A program made the translations under genes and the position numbers. Of a DNA stretch of 20,246 nucleotides, positions 1-7,071 are shown piece by piece (position 1 is the stretch's first letter; every line of letters starts with the position of its first letter). The notes below the pieces were generated by a model that was not told where the DNA came from, ran no database searches, and was given only the letters and a program-made list of their open reading frames with translations. This DNA comes from an uncultured Flavobacteriales bacterium (lineage in GTDB: Bacteria; Bacteroidota; Bacteroidia; Flavobacteriales_D; Sanyastnellaceae), in the NCBI GenBank assembly GCA_938003665.1, contig CALKYI010000363.1:1-20246 (forward strand). The letters are read 5' to 3'.

Positions 1-1258
1 TGCCTTTCAACCCAACCCGAGCGAGGTGGGTTTGCGTGGCGCCTTTTTGGGAGCATGTGAAATACACTTGCTTGCGCTTGGCATCGTAGCCTTGAACGGA
101 GAGCACATCCCAATCGCCTGAAGTCAATTGCACCGGCTCGAGGTCGCGATTCAAGAAGAATTGGTAGAGGTGGTTGTATTCGTCCCTTTTGCTTGTCATG
201 ATGAACGACTTGCCGTCGGGCAAAAACGTAATGTCATCGGTGATGTCGATGTAGGTATTGGCCTGCTCAGACCAGATTTTTCGGGTGATCAACTGCTCAA
301 CCCCTCGCGCGCAATCTCCCATTTGAATGTTGAGGATGCTCTGGTGGCGGTTCATGGTGAACACCAACAATTGCTCGCTCGATACGCCCCACTTCACCCG
401 AGGGATGTACTCCGTCTTGGGGTGCATCACCGTCCCCGTTTTGTTGCGTTCTAAATCGAAGACTTTGACCTCGACGCTTGCGTTTTCCTCCCCAGCTTTG
501 GGATACTTGAATTCATAGGGGTCCGGGTACAATTCCCCGTACATGGGCATGCCAAACTCGCGAACGTTGCGCTCGTCGAAGCGCATGAACGCGAGGTAGC
601 GGCCGTCCGGCGACCAGAACATCCCATTGTCATCACCAAATTCTTCCTCGTACACCCAGTCCGTGGCCCCATTGATGATGGCGTTTACCTCCCCGTCATC
701 GGTCACCTGGGTTTCTTCCATGGTCGCCAGCTCGACAATAAAGACGTTGTTGTCCCGCATGAATGCCACGTGTTCGGCTTTGGGTGAGAAAGCGGCAAGG
801 CGCTGTCCCCCCAAATCAAAATCCGTCAGTGGTTTGCACGTGCGGGACTCCGTTTCGTACACGTAGAAATTGGCCGAGAAGGAGTGCCGGTAGATGGGCT
901 GCACGTCCGTGGTCAGGAGGATGTGCCGCTCGTCTGCTGAAAACGAATACCCACTGAACCCTTGGTCGGCGCTTCCGAACGCTCGGACACTTGTTGCGAG
1001 GGTATCCACGGCTTCACCCGTTTTGTAGGCGTACTTCACGATGGCGCTGCCGTCATTGGTTCGCTCCAAGCTGGTGTAGTGCTTGCCGTCGTTCATGGAT
1101 CGAATGCCGCCGACCCGCTCCTCGCGGAACTCTCCGCTGTACCAGATGAGCTCGTTGCTCAGTAGTTCAAAAGGAAAGTCTTGTGCACTCAATGGCGCCG
1201 CTGCAAAGAGGATGAGGTAACATCCCAATGCCCACGTGCGGTGAAAAATGTGATTCAT
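1..1258 (-). CDS. Dipeptidyl-peptidase IV (S9B serine peptidase), N-terminal part, runs off left edge
   Basis: This frame is open from an ATG at 1258 to the left edge (419 complete codons), so the C-terminal part is missing. Residues 1-25 form a signal peptide (basic start, hydrophobic LGCYLILFAAA, cleavage near PLSA-Q), so the enzyme should be exported. Residues about 30-419 look like the beta-propeller of DPP IV. The key mark is TDWVYEEEF at residues 199-207: in DPP IV this DWVYEEE segment holds the two glutamates that bind the free N-terminus of the substrate. WSPDGRYLAFMRFDE (215-229) is a further typical propeller segment. Known family role: removal of N-terminal X-Pro or X-Ala dipeptides from peptides outside the cytoplasm or in the periplasm. 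The Ser-Asp-His catalytic domain is expected left of the window and could not be checked. The gene is divergent from the FAD oxidase, with 77 bp between the starts. Confidence 0.9.
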   Translation of the reverse strand, partial: MNHIFHRTWALGCYLILFAAAPLSAQDFPFELLSNELIWYSGEFREERVGGIRSMNDGKHYTSLERTNDGSAIVKYAYKTGEAVDTLATSVRAFGSADQGFSGYSFSADERHILLTTDVQPIYRHSFSANFYVYETESRTCKPLTDFDLGGQRLAAFSPKAEHVAFMRDNNVFIVELATMEETQVTDDGEVNAIINGATDWVYEEEFGDDNGMFWSPDGRYLAFMRFDERNVREFGMPMYGELYPDPYEFKYPKAGEENASVEVKVFDLERNKTGTVMHPKTEYIPRVKWGVSSEQLLVFTMNRHQSILNIQMGDCARGVEQLITRKIWSEQANTYIDITDDITFLPDGKSFIMTSKRDEYNHLYQFFLNRDLEPVQLTSGDWDVLSVQGYDAKRKQVYFTCSQKGATQTHLARVGLKG

Positions 1259-1335
1259 TCGTTTTGGTGGTTTCTTTTTGCGTTGAGCAAGATAAGAAGT
1301 CCTTCCCGCCGCAGGATTATTCCCCCCACAGAGTT

Positions 1336-2757
1336 ATGTTTGGTGGCATGCCAGATTTGTGGAAAAAATCCTTCCAAGAGGAATTTGAAGGGAGACTGCG
1401 TTTCTCGGATTCGGAAGCCTTGCGTCGACGACTCGCTTCTGACCACACCGAGGATTTGGTGTTCATGCCGGGACTGGTTGTAGAACCCGCCAACACGCCA
1501 GAAGTCCAGGAAGTCATGAAGTGGGCGCACGCGCATGACGTACCGGTCACACCTGCAGGCGCCATGACAGGTCTCAGTGGCGGTGCGCTCCCCGTGGAGG
1601 GGGGCATATCCTTGTCCACTCGCTTGTTAAATCGCATTGTGCACATCGATGAGCGCAACCACCAGGTTGTTGTCGAGCCAGGTGTAATCGTTCAAGAAAT
1701 GCAGGAAGCCGTGCAGGAGCGCGGGTTGTTTTATGCGGTGGATCCAGCGTCGCGCGGGAGTTGCACCATCGGCGGGAACCTTGCAGAAAACAGTGGAGGC
1801 CCTCGTGCAGTCAAATATGGCGTGACCAAAGATTGGGTCCTCAATTTGGAGGTAGTCCTGATGGATGGCTCCGTCATCGAAACTGGGGCCAACACCCTGA
1901 AGAACAGTACGGGCTACAATTTGACGGCCCTCATGGTGGGCAGTGAAGGAACGTTGGGGGTGATCACGCAGGCCACGCTCAAATTGTTGCCGTGGCCTCG
2001 GCACACGGCTTTGATGCTGGTGCCATTCGCTGATGCCCATTCGGCGTGCCAGGCGGTTGCCGAGATTTTTCAGCAAGGCAACCAGCCCTCTGCACTGGAA
2101 TTCATGGAGCGTTCGGCCATTGAGTTGGCCGCGGAATTCGCCGGCATCGATCCACCTGCCACGGATGCTACAACCCAAGCCCACCTGTTGATTGAGGTGG
2201 ATGGGTTTGAGCCCGCTGCACTGATGCCCCAACTTGAACGGATTTATCCAGCGGTCAATGCGTGTGGAGCGGGGGAACCGTTGTTGGCCGAGGACGAAGC
2301 TGCCAAAAGCCAACTGTGGAGGCTCCGGCGTGTCGTAGGAGAAGCTGTCAAAGCGGCCAGTGTGTACAAAGAAGAAGACACAGTGGTGCCGAGGGGAACA
2401 CTGCCGGAGTTGCTCGATGCCGTCAAGACGGTAGGGGCGAAGCACGGATTTGAAAGCGTCTGTTACGGACATGCAGGGGATGGGAATCTTCATGTCAACA
2501 TCCTGAAGCGCGGCGTTTCAGACAAGGTTTGGGACGAAGATCTGCCCATCGCCATCCGGTCAATTTTTGAAAAAGTAGTGGCCTTAGGGGGCACCATCAG
2601 CGGCGAGCACGGTATCGGCTGGGTCCAGCGACCCTTCATGGATCTCGCTGTCGGTCCCACCGAATTGCGATTGCAACAGGCCATCAAAGACCAATTTGAC
2701 CCCAAAGGATTGTTGAATCCCGGTAAGATCTGGCCGGTGGAGGTCTCAAAAATCTGA
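1336..2757 (+). CDS. FAD-linked oxidase, glycolate/D-lactate dehydrogenase (GlcD) type
   Basis: A 473-aa flavoprotein of the FAD-binding type 4 (PCMH/VAO) fold. The N-terminal half carries FAD-binding segments: PAGAMTGLSGGALP at about 73-86, DPASRGSCTIGGNLAENSGG at 136-155 and VGSEGTLGVIT at 201-211. The C-terminal half carries the family's GHAGDGNLHVNI (378-389), SGEHGIG (422-428) and closing DPKGLLNPGKIWP. Length fits GlcD and bacterial D-lactate dehydrogenases (about 460-480 aa). The family oxidises 2-hydroxy acids such as glycolate or D-lactate to 2-oxo acids and passes electrons to quinones; the substrate cannot be told from sequence here. The frame is open upstream to 1228, but homology begins after the ATGs at 1336 and 1348. 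TATGTTTG at 1335-1342 resembles a -7 promoter element and would give a nearly leaderless start at 1348, so the start is uncertain by four codons. No glcE or glcF subunit follows. Confidence 0.9.
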   Translation: MFGGMPDLWKKSFQEEFEGRLRFSDSEALRRRLASDHTEDLVFMPGLVVEPANTPEVQEVMKWAHAHDVPVTPAGAMTGLSGGALPVEGGISLSTRLLNRIVHIDERNHQVVVEPGVIVQEMQEAVQERGLFYAVDPASRGSCTIGGNLAENSGGPRAVKYGVTKDWVLNLEVVLMDGSVIETGANTLKNSTGYNLTALMVGSEGTLGVITQATLKLLPWPRHTALMLVPFADAHSACQAVAEIFQQGNQPSALEFMERSAIELAAEFAGIDPPATDATTQAHLLIEVDGFEPAALMPQLERIYPAVNACGAGEPLLAEDEAAKSQLWRLRRVVGEAVKAASVYKEEDTVVPRGTLPELLDAVKTVGAKHGFESVCYGHAGDGNLHVNILKRGVSDKVWDEDLPIAIRSIFEKVVALGGTISGEHGIGWVQRPFMDLAVGPTELRLQQAIKDQFDPKGLLNPGKIWPVEVSKI

Positions 2758-2759
2758 AG

Positions 2760-2767
2760 TACGTTTG
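2760..2767 (+). promoter_or_regulatory. Candidate -7 promoter element upstream of fabI
   Basis: TACGTTTG matches the Bacteroidota -7 consensus TAnnTTTG exactly and ends 20 nt before the fabI ATG, which would give a leader of roughly 14 nt. I see no clear TTG-type -33 element at the usual distance. It lies just after the stop of the FAD oxidase, so fabI may be transcribed separately from that gene. Confidence 0.4.
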
Positions 2768-2787
2768 CGGCACAATTCACGACGATC

Positions 2788-3609
2788 ATGGCAGAGAATT
2801 TATTGAAAGGCAAAAAGGGCATCATTTTCGGTGCATTGAACGACCAGTCAATCGCATGGAAAACGGCGGTTCAAGCGCACGCTCAAGGTGCAGAGTTGGT
2901 GTTGACCAACGCACCGGTTGCCATGCGCATGGGAGAAATCCATGAACTCGCAAAGCAAGTTGGCGGAGCTCCAGTGGTGCCAGCCGATGCGACCAGTGTG
3001 GAAGACTTGACCAACCTGTTTGAACAGGCCATGGAGCACTTTGGAGGTCAAGTGGACTTCGTTTTGCACTCGATCGGTATGAGCCCGAATGTGCGCAAAG
3101 GCAAGCACTACACCGACATCAATTACAATTGGCTTCAAACGACCCTCGATGTCTCCGCGATCAGTTTGCATAAAACCTTGGCGGTTGCTAAGAAGCTCGA
3201 TGCCATCAGTGAGTGGGGCAGCGTTGTTGCGTTGACCTACATCGCGGCGCAGCGAATCTTCCCGGATTACGGGGACATGGCGGATGCCAAGAGTCTGTTG
3301 GAAAGCATCACGCGCAGTTTCGGTTACCACTACGGGGTTGAGAAGAAGGTGCGAATCAACACAGTCAGCCAGAGCCCAACCGTCACAACAGCTGGCAGCG
3401 GCGTAAAAGGATTTGACGAGTTCATCGCGTATAGCGAGTCCATGAGTCCACTGGGCAATGCGGACGGTGAAGCCTGCGCGGATTACTGCATTTCACTCTT
3501 CAGCGACCTCACACGTTTTGTGACCATGCAAAACCTCTTCCATGACGGCGGATTCTCCAACACCGGAGTCAGCCAAGAAGTCATAGGAAAATTTGGGCCA
3601 GACGCCTGA
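2788..3609 (+). CDS. fabI: Enoyl-[acyl-carrier-protein] reductase (NADH), FabI
   Basis: A 273-aa short-chain dehydrogenase of the FabI type, which reduces trans-2-enoyl-ACP to acyl-ACP in the last step of each fatty-acid elongation cycle in the cytoplasm. The Rossmann start is LKGKKGIIFGALNDQSIAW (6-24), with the 'N-x-x-SIAW' form typical of FabI. LHSIGMSP is at 93-100. The catalytic pair is spaced as in FabI: Tyr151, then Tyr161 and Lys168 in YGDMADAKSLLES (Y-x6-K). NTVSQSPTVTTAGSGV at 191-206 is the region around the substrate-binding loop. Length is slightly over the usual 255-270 aa. The ATG at 2788 gives MAENLLKGKKG, a normal FabI start. It stands 30 nt after the FAD oxidase with its own likely promoter. 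Confidence 0.95.
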   Translation: MAENLLKGKKGIIFGALNDQSIAWKTAVQAHAQGAELVLTNAPVAMRMGEIHELAKQVGGAPVVPADATSVEDLTNLFEQAMEHFGGQVDFVLHSIGMSPNVRKGKHYTDINYNWLQTTLDVSAISLHKTLAVAKKLDAISEWGSVVALTYIAAQRIFPDYGDMADAKSLLESITRSFGYHYGVEKKVRINTVSQSPTVTTAGSGVKGFDEFIAYSESMSPLGNADGEACADYCISLFSDLTRFVTMQNLFHDGGFSNTGVSQEVIGKFGPDA

Positions 3610-3615
3610 ATTTAT

Positions 3616-3706
3616 TGAGGTTTAGTGTAACCTGAAGGCTCCCATCCGCGTAGGAACATGCGTGGCCGCCACCCGACAATTTCCGGGGGGGCAGGCTGCA
3701 GATGAA
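3616..3706 (+). promoter_or_regulatory. GC-rich structured leader; possible relic of a SAM-I (S-box) riboswitch
   Basis: Between fabI and the aspartokinase remnant lies a sequence rich in hairpins: AGGTT/AACCT (3618-3622 with 3629-3633), and CCCG/CGGG (3672-3675 with 3684-3687). The order GTAACC (3627-3632), a GC-rich arm, ACAATTTCC (3676-3684), another arm and AGATGA (3700-3705) resembles the 3' half of S-box leaders (GCAACC ... AAUUCC ... AGAUGAG). SAM riboswitches are known upstream of methionine/homoserine genes. However, the conserved 5' half (GAGGGA...GGCCC) is absent and no 5' partner for a P1 stem is seen, so at best this is a truncated relic. I matched it by eye only. Confidence 0.2.
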
Positions 3707-3927
3707 GAACGGAATGGAAGTACTAAAGTTTGGCGGGTCATCGCTGGTATCGGCAGAGGCTATGCAGCGCGTACGTGATGTGCTGGTTGCACGTCGCGGC
3801 ACCCAGCGCATTGTGGTGTGCTACTGAAGTGCCGGACACGCTGCTAGGGTCCTTGGATAAGGCCAAAGAGAGCACTGTGCTGCCGCCAGAGTACCGAGCT
3901 TTCCGTTCGTATCTGCTCCAGGCTTAA
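3702..3927 (+). pseudogene. Degraded N-terminus of aspartokinase / aspartokinase-homoserine dehydrogenase
   Basis: The first frame (ATG 3702 or 3714 to TGA 3825-3827) encodes 41 residues beginning MKNGMEVLKFGGSSLVSAEA. VLKFGGSSL is the phosphate-binding N-terminal motif of aspartokinases, followed by MQRVRDVL and IVV as in ThrA/LysC. It stops where the family continues 'S-A-x-x-G-V-T-D'. In the +1 frame the text resumes as VPDTLLGSLDKAKE, a plausible continuation of GVTD-x-LL, and ends after 33 residues at TAA 3925-3927. A full enzyme needs 400-800 aa, so this is a remnant with a frameshift plus loss of the rest. The closing LPPEYRAFRSYLLQA is not aspartokinase-like to me. The final TAA overlaps the TAA of the leftward gene. 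Alternative: a sequencing or assembly defect. Confidence 0.6.
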
Positions 3928-4787
3928 AGGCTGGTGCGCAGGCTTTGGGCCATTCTGCCGATGGCCACCTCTTGGTCTTCAGGATGAAGCTGAGCCGGTG
4001 GCCCCCACGGCGTGGGGTTGACATCCACGACATACAGTTGACCTGAACCGCGGTCTCGCAAGGCGTCAAATTCGGCATAGTCGACCTGCATGCCACGGGC
4101 CAGTCGCCGCATACTCGCTTCTTCATCCGCTGTGAACGGGGACACCTCGAGCAGTTCTACGCGGCTTGTTTCATTCGTGAAGCGCGCCACTGGATCCTTG
4201 TATTTCTTGTAGACGACGGGGATGGCTTCGCGGATGTAGACTACGCGGTAATCAAAATGATGCCCGCCTTTGTCCCGGTTGTCAATCTCGCGCTGGTACA
4301 CGACTCCTTGTTGCACCTGGTCCGATGCAATGGGTCCTTGCACCAATGCTCCATCGTGTTTGGCGTTTTCTTCGCTCTTGACCACCAATGGCCCATGGTG
4401 TGTGGTGGGGTCGATGCGCATGCCGTACCCAAAGGCCGCCTGGTGTTGACTTTCCAAATGGCTTTTACTGATGTCATGGCATGAAGCATTCCAAAACGCT
4501 GTAACGTCGCTCATTGAGACGGGAACGGCGCCGGAATGCTTGCGTGTGGCGTCTTCAAATTTGATCCCAAAGAGGGCGTCTGGCCGTGTTTTATTGGTGA
4601 GTTCCCAACCGAGTTCACGGGTGATTTTGTGCAGTGCAGTGCGTCGCGAAGGCATGTCAGGCCAAACGAACACGACGGGAGGGCGCTGGCCTTGTCGAAT
4701 CCACTGCGTGAGCCACCACCAACCGTGTCGGCATTGCTTCCACGTTCGTTCCAGAAAGGGCAGGGATGAGGGGTAGTGTGCCCACAT
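3924..4787 (-). CDS. Unassigned protein with ATP-grasp-like C-terminal half
   Basis: A 287-aa protein I cannot assign to a named family. The N-terminal part (1-110) is Trp- and Arg-rich and has VVFVWPDMPSRRTALHKI. The second half reads like an ATP-grasp ligase: PLVVKSEENAKHDGALVQ (a candidate nucleotide-contacting Lys), FDYRVVYIREAIPVVYKKYK (strand-turn-strand of the grasp), then MQVDYAEFDALRD and LYVVDVNPTPWGPP. In ATP-grasp enzymes the Asp and Asn of the last motif hold Mg-ATP. That suggests an ATP-dependent carboxylate-amine or similar ligase; substrate unknown. It has no signal peptide or clear membrane segment. It begins 3 nt after the Nth stop and is third in an operon with DUF6702 and nth. 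Its TAA overlaps the TAA ending the opposite-strand remnant. Confidence 0.75.
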   Translation of the reverse strand: MWAHYPSSLPFLERTWKQCRHGWWWLTQWIRQGQRPPVVFVWPDMPSRRTALHKITRELGWELTNKTRPDALFGIKFEDATRKHSGAVPVSMSDVTAFWNASCHDISKSHLESQHQAAFGYGMRIDPTTHHGPLVVKSEENAKHDGALVQGPIASDQVQQGVVYQREIDNRDKGGHHFDYRVVYIREAIPVVYKKYKDPVARFTNETSRVELLEVSPFTADEEASMRRLARGMQVDYAEFDALRDRGSGQLYVVDVNPTPWGPPAQLHPEDQEVAIGRMAQSLRTSL

Positions 4788-4790
4788 GGC

Positions 4791-5450
4791 TCAGTTAGCA
4801 GGGTTGGGTTTCCACTTTTTGATTTCGGTGGCACGGCCACATTGCTGAAGCAGAAAATCACGTTCCCATTTCAAACCGCGTGCCGGGCTGTATTCCCGCG
4901 CATAAAAGATGATTTGAAGGTGCAAGTCGTTCCAGCGCTCACGTGGAAACAACCGCTTGGCGTCGCGCTCGGTTTGCTCGACGTTTTTTCCGTTGGACAA
5001 CCCCCATCGGTACATCAAGCGGTGAATGTGGGTGTCTACGGGGAAGGATGGAACACCAAAAGCCTGGGACATCACCACGGAGGCCGTTTTGTGACCGACG
5101 CCAGGAAGGGCTTCAAGGGCTTCAAAATCAGCGGGTACCTCGCCGGCATGGGTTTCGAGCAACAGCTCACTCAAGCGGTGGATGTTCTTCGATTTGGCCG
5201 GTGAAAGTCCGCAGGGCCGGATGATGGCTTTGATCTCGTCCACGCTGATTCGGACCATCTGCTGCGGCGTGTTGGCGAGTTCGAACAGCGCTGGGGTTAC
5301 TTGATTGACCCGTTCATCGGTGCACTGGGCCGACAGCAAAACGGCAATGAGCAGGGTGTATGGATCCGTATGGTCCAGAGGTACAGGAGGATTGGGGTAC
5401 AAACGCTGGAGCTCGTCCATGATGTACGCAACTTTCTCGGCTTTATTCAT
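4791..5450 (-). CDS. nth: Endonuclease III-type DNA glycosylase/AP lyase lacking most Fe-S ligands
   Basis: A 219-aa HhH-GPD base-excision repair glycosylase that removes oxidised pyrimidines and cleaves the abasic site. LLSAQCTDERVNQVTP (38-53) is the N-terminal signature. The helix-hairpin-helix ends in LPGVGHKTA (115-123) with the catalytic Lys121; VDTHIHRL gives the catalytic Asp139. The length matches E. coli Nth (211 aa) and the alignment offset is one residue. The C-terminal [4Fe-4S] loop is altered: where E. coli has Cys187, 194, 197 and 203, this protein has Ser188, Trp195, Asp198 and Cys204, so it probably binds no cluster. Its ATG overlaps the last 8 nt of the DUF6702 gene, implying translational coupling. 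Confidence 0.93.
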   Translation of the reverse strand: MNKAEKVAYIMDELQRLYPNPPVPLDHTDPYTLLIAVLLSAQCTDERVNQVTPALFELANTPQQMVRISVDEIKAIIRPCGLSPAKSKNIHRLSELLLETHAGEVPADFEALEALPGVGHKTASVVMSQAFGVPSFPVDTHIHRLMYRWGLSNGKNVEQTERDAKRLFPRERWNDLHLQIIFYAREYSPARGLKWERDFLLQQCGRATEIKKWKPNPAN

Positions 5451-5979
5451 GGCGCTGAGAACGGATGGGTTTGGTCGGATCTTCGGAGGTCAACCACAAG
5501 CGGAGGGAGGTGCCGTCGGTGGTTAGCGTGTATTCATTGACTTGATCGCCGAACAGCTCAAAGAACCCGGTGCTGCTTGCAAAGCGCGCTTCATCAGCCG
5601 TCGACAAAGCAGATTCCAGGTAAATGAAGGTGATGTCATAATCGACTTCCTTTCCGATGAATGTCCAATTGAGAGGGTGTCCCGTCGAATCAGTGAGCAA
5701 CCAGTTCGAGGTGGTGTACGCTTCGATGGCTGCATCGGCTTGCGGATGCTCTTTTTCATCTCCCAGTCTCCATGCGACAGCTTCTGGCGTGTCGTAATTC
5801 AGTGCCGCTTCGAGATCATCGGTGAAGACACGCAAAATGCCTTGCCAGGTGGAGGTTTCCGCATTCCATTGGAGTCCAAATCGGCTGTAGTGAAAATCAT
5901 GCACGTCTGCAGCGATCGAAACGCTTGTATGCAGTCCAGCTGCCAATAGAAATCCCACAATCCATGCTCTTCCTTGCAT
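5443..5979 (-). CDS. Exported DUF6702-family protein
   Basis: A 178-aa protein with an N-terminal signal peptide (MQGRAWIVGFLLAAGLHTSVSIAA, cleavage near residue 24), then a single domain with HDFHYSRFGLQWN, ILRVFTDDLEAALN at about 48-61, and WTFIGKEVDYDITFIYLES. This matches what I recall of DUF6702, small periplasmic or outer-surface proteins common in Flavobacteriales ('H-x-F-Y ... IRIFTDDFE.AL ... LGYE.E'). The function of the family is unknown. It is first in the leftward DUF6702-nth-ATP-grasp operon. TAATTTTG lies just upstream of the ATG, so the mRNA may have almost no leader. The start of nrnA is divergent, 33-75 bp away depending on which nrnA start is used. Confidence 0.75.
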   Translation of the reverse strand: MQGRAWIVGFLLAAGLHTSVSIAADVHDFHYSRFGLQWNAETSTWQGILRVFTDDLEAALNYDTPEAVAWRLGDEKEHPQADAAIEAYTTSNWLLTDSTGHPLNWTFIGKEVDYDITFIYLESALSTADEARFASSTGFFELFGDQVNEYTLTTDGTSLRLWLTSEDPTKPIRSQRHE

Positions 5980-5983
5980 GGAA

Positions 5984-5991
5984 CAAAATTA
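5984..5991 (-). promoter_or_regulatory. Candidate -7 promoter element of the DUF6702-nth operon
   Basis: On the minus strand this reads TAATTTTG, an exact TAnnTTTG match, ending 4 nt before the DUF6702 ATG at 5979. Transcription would begin at or within a base or two of the ATG, giving a leaderless or nearly leaderless mRNA. No good -33 TTG is seen 19 nt upstream, so support is modest. Confidence 0.3.
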
Positions 5992-6003
5992 GGACGTGGT
6001 AAA

Positions 6004-6033
6004 TTGCGATGCATGAGGGAAGGCATAAACTTG
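6004..6033 (+). promoter_or_regulatory. Candidate promoter of nrnA-fkbp operon
   Basis: TTG at 6004-6006 and TAAACTTG at 6026-6033 (one mismatch to TAnnTTTG) are separated by 19 nt, the usual Bacteroidota -33/-7 spacing. Transcription would start near 6040, about 15 nt before the ATG at 6055. This favours 6055 over the upstream ATG at 6013 as the nrnA start. Confidence 0.35.
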
Positions 6034-6054
6034 TTGGAATCCGCTTCGCCGGTC

Positions 6055-7071
6055 ATGGTCTCCGATACGGCACGGATGTGCTGGGATGATATGAAACCTG
6101 GTCAGTCCGTCGTCATCACAGCACACCGTTCACCGGATGGTGATGCCGTGGGTGCGGCGTTGGGGTTGCACCATCACCTCAAAGCTGCAGGGGTTGATTC
6201 TTCCGTGGTGCTCCCGGATCGCTTTCCGGCTTTTCTGGATTGGATGCCCGGGACGGAAGGCATTTGCTTCTACGATGAGAATACGGACGCCGCGGCTGCA
6301 TTGCTGAAAGGGGCGGATATCATTTGGTGCTTGGATTTCAACGGGCTTGACCGTGTGGGCAATATGGAAGAGGCTCTGCGCAATGCCCCGGGGCTAAAAT
6401 GGGTCGTAGATCACCATCAGTTGCCCGATGATTTTGCGGATCGCCTGCTTTCGGACCCCTCGTGTGGATCGACGTGTGAGTTGCTGGTGGATTTGATTGC
6501 GGGCTGGGGTCAAACGAACAACTTGACACAAGAGGCCATGACGTGTTTGTACGTGGGCATCATGACCGACACCGGATCGTTCCGTTTTCCATCGGTTACA
6601 GCTCATACGCACGCGGTCCTGGCTCATTTCCTGTCCCGTGGCTTGGACCATGCGGCCATTCATCAAAGCACGTTTGACGAGCAATCGTTGAATCGGGTTC
6701 AATTGCAGGGATTCGCTATGAGTGAGCGGCTGCATGTGTTCAGCGAATATGGCCTCGCGGTGGTTGCCATCGAACGCGGAGATTTGGACCGGTTTCACTA
6801 CGAGTCGGGGGATACCGAGGGACTGGTAAATAAGGTGCTTGGTCTGGCCGGTGTGCGCGTGGCAATCATGGCGCGAGAAGCAGAGCCTGGGTTGATCAAA
6901 TTGAGCCTGCGCTCTGTGGGTGACTTCAGTGTCCGGGACCTTGCAGCGGCTGAATTTGACGGGGGTGGACACAAGAATGCAGCCGGCGGCATTGTTAAGG
7001 GCAAGACGGTTGATGAATTCCTTGCGTTCGTGAGCGATCGGCTGTCGGATTGGTTTGACGCAGGCCGATGA
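6055..7071 (+). CDS. nrnA: DHH-family phosphoesterase, NrnA-type nanoRNase / pAp phosphatase
   Basis: A 338-aa (from ATG 6055) DHH/DHHA1 enzyme. Known members degrade 2-5-nt RNA oligomers and often dephosphorylate 3'-phosphoadenosine 5'-phosphate in the cytoplasm. Metal-binding motifs are in order: ITAHRSPDGDAVG (21-33), CLDFN (92-96), WVVDHHQLPDD (116-126, the DHH triad) and GIMTDTGSFRF (168-178). The C-terminal DHHA1 RNA-binding motif is DGGGHKNAAGG. All expected ligands are present. The open frame extends to a TTG at 5974 and an ATG at 6013; I chose 6055 because family members start about 15-20 residues before I-T-x-H and a promoter fits. The stop overlaps the next ATG (ATGA at 7068-7071). 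Next to an FKBP gene, as around gldI in Flavobacterium (from general knowledge). Confidence 0.92.
   Translation: MVSDTARMCWDDMKPGQSVVITAHRSPDGDAVGAALGLHHHLKAAGVDSSVVLPDRFPAFLDWMPGTEGICFYDENTDAAAALLKGADIIWCLDFNGLDRVGNMEEALRNAPGLKWVVDHHQLPDDFADRLLSDPSCGSTCELLVDLIAGWGQTNNLTQEAMTCLYVGIMTDTGSFRFPSVTAHTHAVLAHFLSRGLDHAAIHQSTFDEQSLNRVQLQGFAMSERLHVFSEYGLAVVAIERGDLDRFHYESGDTEGLVNKVLGLAGVRVAIMAREAEPGLIKLSLRSVGDFSVRDLAAAEFDGGGHKNAAGGIVKGKTVDEFLAFVSDRLSDWFDAGR

Noticed and set aside
1627..2493. Long open frame on the minus strand (288 codons) opposite the FAD oxidase
   Set aside because: The plus-strand frame has all GlcD-type motifs through this interval; the antisense translation has no recognisable domain and is a shadow of codon bias.
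4939..4952. TCACGTGGAAACAA, resembling the right half of a parS site (TGTTTCACGTGAAACA)
   Set aside because: It has an extra G after CACGTG and no matching left half, and lies within nth; GGGCACGTGAAGG at 12985-12997 also fails at several positions.
4791..5450. Considered MutY instead of endonuclease III
   Set aside because: The protein is only 219 aa with Lys in GHKTA, the bifunctional Nth pattern; the MutY C-terminal domain is lacking.
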